Source: an uncultured Eubacteriales bacterium (GTDB lineage: Bacteria > Bacillota > Clostridia > Oscillospirales > Acutalibacteraceae). Taken from it: DNA of 20,136 bases. The position numbers were made by a program, and so were the translations under genes. The stretch is taken from positions 1 to 20,136 of the forward strand of contig CAKSQT010000033.1 in assembly GCA_934486755.1 (NCBI GenBank), written 5' to 3'. Positions 14,136 through 20,136 of the stretch are shown piece after piece; position 1 is the stretch's first letter; every line of letters starts with the position of its first letter. The notes beneath the pieces are model-generated. The model saw nothing but the letters and a program-made list of their open reading frames with translations, did not search any database and was not told the origin of the DNA.

Positions 14136-15845
14136 ATGTACGAAGATAAGTATAAACTTTGGTGCGAAAAAGCGACTGCCGACGCCGACCTGATTGCCGA
14201 GCTTAATTCGATGAACGGTAATGAAGAACTGATTTCCGACGCGTTTTACCGTGATCTTGAATTCGGTACGGCAGGTTTGCGCGGCGTTATAGGCGCAGGC
14301 ACCAACCGTATGAATATATATACAGTCGGTCAGGCTTCGCAGGGTCTTGCCGCATACGTAAATTCTGTATCCGAAAACGGTAGTATCGCAATAGCATACG
14401 ACAGCCGCATAAAATCAGATTTATTTGCAAAGACTGCGGCCTCGGTATTTGCCGCAAACGGTATTAAAGTATATATCTATAAAGAACTAATGCCGACTCC
14501 TATGCTTTCATTTGCGGTTCGCCGCCTTTCCTGTGACGCTGGCGTTGTTGTCACCGCCAGCCACAATCCCGCCAAATACAACGGTTACAAAGCATACGGA
14601 CCAGACGGCTGTCAGTTAAGTCCCGACGCCGCCGATTATGTGCTTTCAATAATGGAAAGCGTTGATATGTTCAGCGGTGTAAAGAGCATTGATTTTGAGG
14701 AAGGCGTTAAATCGGGGATAATTGAATACATCGGAGACGATGTTATTGAAGACTATCTTGACAATGTTGAAAAACAGCGCGTATCTACCGATATTGACGT
14801 TTCGGGATTAAAAGTTATATACACCCCCTTAAACGGCAGCGGAAACAAGCCTGTTCGCAGTATATTAAAGCGTATCGGTCTTACCGATGTTACCGTAGTT
14901 CCCGAGCAGGAAATGCCCGACGGCAACTTCCCCACAGCGCCTTACCCGAACCCCGAAATTCGTCAGGCGTTTGAATGTGCCTTAAAAATGGCGAAAACGG
15001 TAAAACCCGACCTGCTTCTTGCCACCGACCCCGACAGCGACCGCGTCGGAATTGCGATTGCGGTAAACGGCGAATACAAGCTTTTAAGCGGCAACGACGT
15101 GGGCGCACTTCTGCTCAATTATGTTCTTATGCGCAGGAGCGAAGCAGGCACGCTTCCGAAGAACCCCATTGCCGTTAAAACCATAGTTTCAACCGAGCTT
15201 TGCCAGAAAATATGCGATTACTACGGTTGCGAGCTTATAAACGTGCTTACGGGATTTAAGTTTATAGGCGAGCAGATTACAATTCTTGAAAAGAAAAATG
15301 AGCAAAACCGATATGTGTTCGGTTTTGAAGAAAGCTACGGCTACCTTGCAGGCAGTTATGTGCGCGATAAAGACGCAGTTGTAGGTTCAATGCTTATCTG
15401 TGAAATGACAGCATACTATAAAACTCTCGGCAAAACTCTTGAAGATGTTTTGGAGGAGCTTTATAAGCAGTTCGGCTATTATTACAGCGCGCAAAAGAGC
15501 TTTGTATTTGAGGGTCAAAGCGGTATGGAGAAGATAAGCTCCCTTATGTCTTCGCTTCGTTCGGAAACGCCGAAAGAGGTCTGCGGTGCCCGCGTAATCA
15601 AGTTTAACGATTATCAGAAATCGGTATCAACCGATGTTGTAAGCGGAGAAGAAACAGTGCTTACATTGCCGAAATCCAATGTTCTCAGTTATTTCCTTTC
15701 GGACGGCAGTTCGTTTATAGTCCGTCCTTCTGGCACGGAACCGAAAATTAAACTTTATATAAACGCCGTCGGCAAGACCGCCGAGGACGCTGAAAATAAG
15801 CGTTCAGAGCTTATCGAAGAATGCACAAAGCTGTTAGGCGTTTAA
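14136..15845 (+). CDS. pgcA: Alpha-D-phosphohexomutase, probable phosphoglucomutase
   Basis: The enzyme interconverts glucose-1-phosphate and glucose-6-phosphate (possibly also mannose phosphates), linking glycolysis to glycogen and envelope sugar synthesis. The 569 residues show all four domains: the phosphoserine loop TASHNPAKYNGYK with S142, the metal loop DPDSDR (298-303), the sugar-binding GFEES (396-400) and the phosphate-binding RPSGTEPK (530-537). The N-terminal FGTAGLRG (43-50) is typical of the PgcA/Pgm2 type of about 570 residues. The ATG at 14136 has a strong AGGAGGT site. It is monocistronic with promoter and terminator. The choice of glucose over mannose substrate comes from family length and is not proven. 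Confidence 0.95.
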   Translation: MYEDKYKLWCEKATADADLIAELNSMNGNEELISDAFYRDLEFGTAGLRGVIGAGTNRMNIYTVGQASQGLAAYVNSVSENGSIAIAYDSRIKSDLFAKTAASVFAANGIKVYIYKELMPTPMLSFAVRRLSCDAGVVVTASHNPAKYNGYKAYGPDGCQLSPDAADYVLSIMESVDMFSGVKSIDFEEGVKSGIIEYIGDDVIEDYLDNVEKQRVSTDIDVSGLKVIYTPLNGSGNKPVRSILKRIGLTDVTVVPEQEMPDGNFPTAPYPNPEIRQAFECALKMAKTVKPDLLLATDPDSDRVGIAIAVNGEYKLLSGNDVGALLLNYVLMRRSEAGTLPKNPIAVKTIVSTELCQKICDYYGCELINVLTGFKFIGEQITILEKKNEQNRYVFGFEESYGYLAGSYVRDKDAVVGSMLICEMTAYYKTLGKTLEDVLEELYKQFGYYYSAQKSFVFEGQSGMEKISSLMSSLRSETPKEVCGARVIKFNDYQKSVSTDVVSGEETVLTLPKSNVLSYFLSDGSSFIVRPSGTEPKIKLYINAVGKTAEDAENKRSELIEECTKLLGV

Positions 15846-15857
15846 AATCCTAAACAT

Positions 15858-15888
15858 TATCGGGAGGAACCAACGGTTCCTCCCGATA
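15858..15888. terminator. Bidirectional intrinsic terminator
   Basis: A perfect 14-base inverted repeat (15858-15871 with 15875-15888, core CGGGAGGAACC) has an AAC loop and is followed by TTTTATT on the plus strand. It ends the phosphohexomutase transcript. The GNAT gene ends at 15891 on the opposite strand, so it probably also ends that operon. Confidence 0.9.
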
Positions 15889-15890
15889 TT

Positions 15891-16397
15891 TTATTCCATT
15901 ATAAAAGGGAAATTCATCATCTTAATTTTTTTATTAAACCGATACATACCGTCATACTGCTTTTCGGTTCCGCCGTACTTGTCGGCAAGTTCTTTAAACC
16001 CACCTGTCGGATACGAATAACAATTTTTGTCGGCTGAGGACGAAAAACGGTTAAATCCGAATTTAGCGTAATAATCAAACAAATTGTCTGTTGCAGGCTT
16101 TAAAAAAATAAAGGACTCATCATATTTCTTTATAAAATCATTCAAAAGACCGCTCATATAGCCTCTTGAACGGTTTGCAGCTTCGGTAGCGGCGGCAAAT
16201 ATATAAAAAGATTCGTGCTTTACATTTTCAATTACCGTGATACACGGCATTGAAAAAAACATACTTACCGCCTTGCCGTCAACGCAGTTATAGTGACAGT
16301 ATTTATAGCACAAATCAAACAAATCGTTTTGAAATTCATTGTCGCCGTCATCAAATGCCTGACGGTATATTTCTCTGCATTGCCTGTAAATATTCAC
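15891..16397 (-). CDS. GNAT-fold acyltransferase, substrate unknown
   Basis: The 168-residue protein fits the GNAT fold. IFAAATEAANRSRGYMSGLL (66-85) is the beta4-alpha3 acetyl-CoA site, with RSRGYM standing for the R/Q-x-x-G-x-G/A loop. KPATDNLFDYYAKFGF (100-115) is the usual late motif in which FYxKxGF packs the acyl chain. The start is GTG at 16397, overlapping the TGA of the upstream gene by four bases (GTGA), so the two are translationally coupled. The partner is a DUF2156 protein, which also has a GNAT-like fold; the pair recurs in Clostridia as far as I recall. The substrate is unknown. Confidence 0.78.
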   Translation of the reverse strand: MNIYRQCREIYRQAFDDGDNEFQNDLFDLCYKYCHYNCVDGKAVSMFFSMPCITVIENVKHESFYIFAAATEAANRSRGYMSGLLNDFIKKYDESFIFLKPATDNLFDYYAKFGFNRFSSSADKNCYSYPTGGFKELADKYGGTEKQYDGMYRFNKKIKMMNFPFIME

Positions 16398-17302
16398 GGC
16401 TGTACCCTACCTTTACAGAAATACTTTTTAAGCAAGACTGTCGGTTTATATGAGAGTTTTGCTTTGCGCAAACCGTCAAGCCCCATATCGTCTTCCCTGT
16501 TTATATATTTATAACCAGTCAATTCATTGCGGACAAATTCACGGTTTATAACCGTATATGCCTCTGCAAAGTCCGACAGCGCCTTTTCGTAATGAACATC
16601 GAAAACTTCCTCGCTTACAGGCGAACCGACGCTGAAAGCAACGACATCTCCGTTTATCGTAATCGCTCCCCCGCGGGCGCCAAGCGGTTCCATATTCTGC
16701 AAAACTTTAAGCAGTCCATCGTGTTCCACACGAAGATACAAGTCCGACTTTTCGGTGTTTTCCGAATACCATTTTTCCGCGCAACCGATTACCTTATCAA
16801 TATTATTTTTTTCTATTCTCTCATATTTCCAATCGTATTTCTTTGAAAAGGAAGAAATATGATTTCGCTTTGAATGATATTTTTTGCCTGAAAGGTTGGC
16901 TAAATCCGAACTTAAATAAATATAGTCAAACGCGTCGCGGTATTCATCAATTAAAAATGAACTGCCGTACAGACCTTTAAACTTTTCAAATCTGGGGCCT
17001 TCCTGTGCGTAGAATTCAGGAAAACAGCCGTTGCAGTATTCTTTGATTTCACTCATTGCCCGTTCAAAGTTTTCGCCGAACGGCAGACTGAATGTTTCGG
17101 TACTGTTGCTGTGCATCTTAATAAAAAGATTCCCGTCTTTTTCCGCAAACTCCGTGCCGTATGCGTTTTGCCAAACAAGTAAATTTATAAATGTTGTATC
17201 GCACGAAATTTCCCCCGAATCATATAGGTATTTATCAATTTTTTCTTTGTCTTCTATTGTTATTCTTTTAAAATCAAGCATTCTTTTCAAAGCCTTATCC
17301 AA
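16394..17302 (-). CDS. DUF2156 (phosphatidylglycerol lysyltransferase C-terminal-like) protein
   Basis: The 302 residues resemble the soluble DUF2156 family, related to the aminoacyl-transferring C-terminal domain of MprF/LysX. Visible features are ISCDTTFINLLVWQNAYGTEF (32-52 region), KKYHSKRNHISSFSKKY (about 140-156), REVxYINREDDMGL-type sequence (YKYINREDDMGLDGLRKAK near 265-285) and SYKP. There is no membrane domain, so this is not a full MprF. It could transfer an amino acid or acyl group from tRNA or CoA, but the acceptor is unknown. An ATG at 17302 gives the longest frame, while the ATG at 17281 (MLDFKRITIEDKE) looks more family-like; neither has a strong ribosome site. It is the first gene of a two-gene operon with its own promoter. 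Confidence 0.8.
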   Translation of the reverse strand: MDKALKRMLDFKRITIEDKEKIDKYLYDSGEISCDTTFINLLVWQNAYGTEFAEKDGNLFIKMHSNSTETFSLPFGENFERAMSEIKEYCNGCFPEFYAQEGPRFEKFKGLYGSSFLIDEYRDAFDYIYLSSDLANLSGKKYHSKRNHISSFSKKYDWKYERIEKNNIDKVIGCAEKWYSENTEKSDLYLRVEHDGLLKVLQNMEPLGARGGAITINGDVVAFSVGSPVSEEVFDVHYEKALSDFAEAYTVINREFVRNELTGYKYINREDDMGLDGLRKAKLSYKPTVLLKKYFCKGRVQP

Positions 17303-17361
17303 TGCAATTTTTAATATTTTTTCATAAATACGAGCCTTTATACCACCCGTTTCGCAACGTA

Positions 17362-17390
17362 ATTATACCGCTTTGACGCCGTGCGGTCAA
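17362..17390 (-). promoter_or_regulatory. Sigma-A promoter of the DUF2156-GNAT operon
   Basis: On the minus strand TTGACC (17390-17385) and a consensus TATAAT (17367-17362) are exactly 17 bases apart. The predicted start is near 17355, about 50-75 bases before the candidate start codons. Confidence 0.82.
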
Positions 17391-17409
17391 GCGATATTTC
17401 ATAAATTAA

Positions 17410-17690
17410 AGACAGCGCCGTAAAACGCTGTCTGAGCGAGTCGAAAAGTCTACACGCTCTTGGACGGGAATGCCGTTCGTGCGAAAATCAAAGATTTTCG
17501 GACTGCACTCTATCCCCGCCAATACCACCCATGTGCCCTTGAAAACTCACTTTTAAGCGAGTTTTCGCCTACAATGTGTTTTTTCGCCGCACCTGTCAGC
17601 GAAAAAACAAAATGCGGCGTAAACGCCGCATTAAGATTTTTTAATACTATTTTTATCAGCAGACTGAGACAGCGCCGTAAAACGCTGTCT
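17410..17690. repeat. Hairpin array bounded by identical 24-base palindromes
   Basis: This gene-free stretch holds seven successive inverted repeats. The first (17410-17433) and last (17667-17690) are identical over 24 bases: arms AGACAGCG and CGCTGTCT around loop CCGTAAAA. Between them are GAGCG/CGCTC (17434-17459), CGAAAATC-AAA-GATTTTCG (17482-17500), GAAAACTC/GAGTTTTC (17541-17566), a 10-base stem GTTTTTTCGC/GCGAAAAAAC (17578-17608) and the terminator stem at 17611-17632. The plus-strand frame across it is just the translated repeat. It resembles a mobile intergenic repeat (REP/MITE-like) or a duplicated terminator cluster. No transposase or terminal target duplication beyond the palindromes is seen. 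Confidence 0.6.
17611..17632 (-). terminator. Intrinsic terminator downstream of the surface-protein gene
   Basis: AATGCGGCG - TAAA - CGCCGCATT forms a perfect 9-base stem with a 4-base loop. On the minus strand it is followed by TTGTTTTTTC. It lies about 70 bases past the stop codon of the surface protein, inside the hairpin array, and is the best terminator for that gene. Confidence 0.82.
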
Positions 17691-17699
17691 TTAATCATT

Positions 17700-20136
17700 T
17701 TAACTCTTTTTGAAAACCTTTTTTCTGCCGATTAATGCTGCACACGTCATAACGCCGCCGTTTATAAAGAGCAGAGCAATCCACAATGTAATATTCCCGT
17801 TGTCCGCAGTCTTCGGAGATTTTTCGGAATTTGCATTTCCTTTGTCCGACTCTGCGGGAACGGTGCTTCCGCCGCCGTTCTGAGCGGCTTTTATTTCAAA
17901 ACTTGTACTGCATTCGCCGTCTGTATAAACAATCGACAACGTATGCTCACCTACGGACAGTGTACCGAGATAATTGCTGTTTAAGGTAACAACAGTAGAA
18001 CCTGAAACAGCGGTATACTTATCGGCGGAAATCGTATTGCCGTCCACCTTAACGCCGACAAATTTTGAAAAATCACCATTTGCACGGAAAGTCAGCGTGC
18101 CGTCGGTATTCTTTGAGTAGGCGCCGTTTGCACCGTCGGTAATTTTATATTCGGGCGTTTTGTCTGACGCTTTCGGCGTCATATTAAGGTCGGTGTAGGC
18201 CCAGAAAGTAAACATCTTTCCAGACGAATCGTAGTCAGGATCAATGTTAACAAGTCGGTAATTATATAGGGTACCGTTAATCTTTATCTTGGTATCAGCG
18301 GTAAAATAATAACCGTCTTTTGCCTTAAAATACAAAATATACTGATAAGATTCGCCGCTTTTAAACTCAGTAATATGCTTTTGATAGGCATTATCAAAGA
18401 ATTCAGCAGAGTTCACACCTGCCCCGTCCTTAGTTTCCCAACATTCAAACTGGTAATCATACGGAGCATTTTCAGGAATTTTGCCAGTAAAGACAGGCTT
18501 ATCACCGTCTTTAAAATTGATGGTAGCACCCTCAATTTTAACAACGTCAATTTTCTGCCACGATTTTGTCGGTTTTGGCGTCATAGTCAAAACATTGCTG
18601 AACCAAATGGTTTCGCCGTTATCGTCCAAACTGATCTGTTCGGGCGAAAGAGTGATCTTCGTGCCGTTGATATAGAGCTTTGTGGTCTTATCGAAGCGGT
18701 AACCCTCTTCTAACCCTAAATCAGAAATCTTGAAATATACGCCATAAGTGTAGGTCTTGTCGGCTTCAAATTTCTCAATGAGCTTGCCGTTGTAGCGCTC
18801 GTTCCAGTAATCGCTGGACGTAATGCCGTAACCGCTGCCGTCATTAGCATCCCAACGCTGATGATCGGTGTCAACGAAAGGATCTCCGACACCAGTGCTG
18901 AAACGCGGCTTATCTCCGTCTTCAAAGTCGATGACGGCATCCAGGCGGATGGCTTCAACAATCTGACCAGGGCGCGTTTCTGTTCCGTAGGTAATAAGAC
19001 AGGTCTTGCCGTCATCCAACACATTGACCCATGAACCGAACGGTAAGGTCCGCCCATTCAATATAACCTTATCTTCGTCCAGAGCGCTGTCAAAGATATA
19101 GCCGTCTTTTGCCCGAAGTCTCACGGAATATTGATATCTTCCGCCCTTCTCAAAGGTATTGAATCGAACATCACCGTCCGAATAGTAGCTTTCATCGGAA
19201 TACCAGTAGGCAACCGTGGTTATCGTGTCGTTGGCATCCTTTACCCGCTTTCCCCAGGATTCATAGAGGATATCATATTTGTCCTGATTGACGCCTGCTC
19301 GCTTAGCTGTGACCTGCGGGGCACTGCCTGACTGATAGTTTAGCTTCACATTTTCTATATCGATGGCGGCGATAGGACTATTTTGCTTGATCGGCGTAAT
19401 AGTTTTAACAGCGGGAATATACATAGAGCCGCCGACGAAAGGTGCCGATACTTTTTTCCCGTTTACTGTAACAACAGTTTCGATGCTGAAAGAATATCCG
19501 TCTTTCGGTTCCAGCATAATTGAATACACATATTTTTTCCCGCTTTCAAATTTCGCAATTGTCGGAAGAGAACCGTGTGCGCTGTTATCAGAATACCAAG
19601 CGGCAACAGGATTATTGTTTTCAAACTGCTGCCAGCATTCGTAGGCAATCTCATATTTGTCCTGATCGGCGGCAGCTACCTTGGCTGTGGCTTGCGGAAC
19701 ATCACCCGACTGATAGTCATACTTCGCATTTTCAATAGTAGCCGTGACAATAGTGGTTGGTGCCGCCGCTTTGGCAAACTTAACAGGCGTGTCAGACTCT
19801 GACTGGCAGTGATTGGCATCTGCGCCAGTCTCGTCCATGCCCTGACCCAAAGTCAACTGACCTTTTATCAGCAGGGCGGTGTTCCCAGCAAAGCCTGTGT
19901 CCAGAATGGTGGTGCCGCCAGTAAATGTGGCCGTATTGTAATCATAAGGTATCCGCACCAAGATCCCCACATCGTTATACTCTTCATCCTTTGGCAAAAC
20001 CATCGGTGTATATTCGTCCCAATCCCAAGCGGCATCCAAGATACCGTCGCTGACAACGAGAGTCATCACATCCAAAGCGGGTAAGGCATACAGTTTGTTA
20101 TACGAGTTCTTGCGCACAGGCTCCCGACTAGTCAGA
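17700..20136 (-). CDS. Cell-wall-anchored repeat surface protein, 5' end cut by the window
   Basis: At least 805 residues are visible (numbered here from the GTG at 20117). The frame stays open to the window edge, there is no signal peptide, and that GTG has no ribosome site, so the true start lies outside. Four related repeats of about 100-130 residues lie near 125-222, 250-360, 388-490 and 524-620. Each opens with a Y/FxSGD-P or FxDGDKP strand and closes with F..G..Y.Y...L..KDGY.F followed by a V/I-NG strand. An Ig-like module (about 655-743, VGVKVDGNTISADKY to EHTLSIVYTDGE) follows, resembling the X2-type modules of clostridial surface proteins. A polar linker leads to SPKTAD (767-772), a hydrophobic helix (about 776-796) and the tail GRKKVFKKS, which together form a sortase signal. 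I infer a covalently attached adhesin or substrate-binding protein; the ligand is unknown. Confidence 0.82.
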   Translation of the reverse strand, partial: LTSREPVRKNSYNKLYALPALDVMTLVVSDGILDAAWDWDEYTPMVLPKDEEYNDVGILVRIPYDYNTATFTGGTTILDTGFAGNTALLIKGQLTLGQGMDETGADANHCQSESDTPVKFAKAAAPTTIVTATIENAKYDYQSGDVPQATAKVAAADQDKYEIAYECWQQFENNNPVAAWYSDNSAHGSLPTIAKFESGKKYVYSIMLEPKDGYSFSIETVVTVNGKKVSAPFVGGSMYIPAVKTITPIKQNSPIAAIDIENVKLNYQSGSAPQVTAKRAGVNQDKYDILYESWGKRVKDANDTITTVAYWYSDESYYSDGDVRFNTFEKGGRYQYSVRLRAKDGYIFDSALDEDKVILNGRTLPFGSWVNVLDDGKTCLITYGTETRPGQIVEAIRLDAVIDFEDGDKPRFSTGVGDPFVDTDHQRWDANDGSGYGITSSDYWNERYNGKLIEKFEADKTYTYGVYFKISDLGLEEGYRFDKTTKLYINGTKITLSPEQISLDDNGETIWFSNVLTMTPKPTKSWQKIDVVKIEGATINFKDGDKPVFTGKIPENAPYDYQFECWETKDGAGVNSAEFFDNAYQKHITEFKSGESYQYILYFKAKDGYYFTADTKIKINGTLYNYRLVNIDPDYDSSGKMFTFWAYTDLNMTPKASDKTPEYKITDGANGAYSKNTDGTLTFRANGDFSKFVGVKVDGNTISADKYTAVSGSTVVTLNSNYLGTLSVGEHTLSIVYTDGECSTSFEIKAAQNGGGSTVPAESDKGNANSEKSPKTADNGNITLWIALLFINGGVMTCAALIGRKKVFKKS

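Noticed and set aside
17410..17690. CRISPR array
   Set aside because: Only the two end palindromes are identical and they are 233 bases apart. The inner hairpins differ, so there is no regular repeat-spacer pattern and no cas gene.
17460..17735. 91-codon plus-strand frame through the hairpin array
   Set aside because: It runs through seven inverted repeats and into the 3' end of the surface gene. Its sequence is the translation of the repeats, with no ribosome site.
20115..20117. GTG at 20117 as the real start of the surface protein
   Set aside because: The frame continues upstream to the window edge without a stop, there is no ribosome site, and the following residues do not form a signal peptide expected for a wall-anchored protein.

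Overview
The window looks like chromosome from an anaerobic, low-to-mid GC Gram-positive bacterium of the Clostridia, most likely a gut Ruminococcaceae/Oscillospiraceae-type organism. This rests on pyruvate:ferredoxin oxidoreductase, RNase J, a SigH-like sigma factor, an orphan sodium-pump decarboxylase beta subunit, strong AGGAGG ribosome sites, sigma-A promoters with 17-base spacers, and a cell-wall protein ending in an SPKTAD sorting signal. No species is claimed.

Positions 1-11270 are a housekeeping block, all on the minus strand. Reading from right to left, a promoter at about 11388-11359 starts rnj (RNase J) - rplI (L9) - dnaB - tilS - hpt - ftsH, with gaps of -1 to about 33 bases, ending at a terminator at 3729-3763. 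nifJ (pyruvate:ferredoxin oxidoreductase) follows with its own promoter and terminator. The block joins RNA turnover, ribosome, replication helicase, tRNA-Ile modification, purine salvage and membrane proteolysis; the tilS-hpt-ftsH order is conserved in Firmicutes.

Positions 11271-12940 hold a divergent plus-strand unit. A strong promoter is followed by a structured leader of about 140 bases, then oadB and a 41-codon OadG-like membrane peptide, then a bidirectional terminator. No alpha (carboxyltransferase) or biotin-carrier gene is present.

Positions 12955-17400 carry a two-zinc-ribbon protein and a SigH-like sigma factor on the minus strand. Between them lies a tRNA-like stretch that seems to lack its anticodon loop. 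Divergent from the sigma gene is an alpha-phosphohexomutase (phosphoglucomutase) on the plus strand. A two-gene minus-strand operon follows: a DUF2156 protein and a GNAT acetyltransferase, with an excellent sigma-A promoter.

Positions 17400-20136 hold an unusual 280-base gene-free stretch with seven consecutive inverted repeats, bounded by two identical 24-base palindromes. Next is a large repetitive surface protein on the minus strand, whose reading frame runs off the right edge of the window, so its N-terminus is missing.

The best leads for something undescribed are the oadB leader RNA (candidate riboswitch), the hairpin array with duplicated palindromes, the anticodon-less tRNA-like element, and the repeat architecture and variant sorting signal of the surface protein. 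No CRISPR array, prophage, transposase or recognisable defence system was seen.
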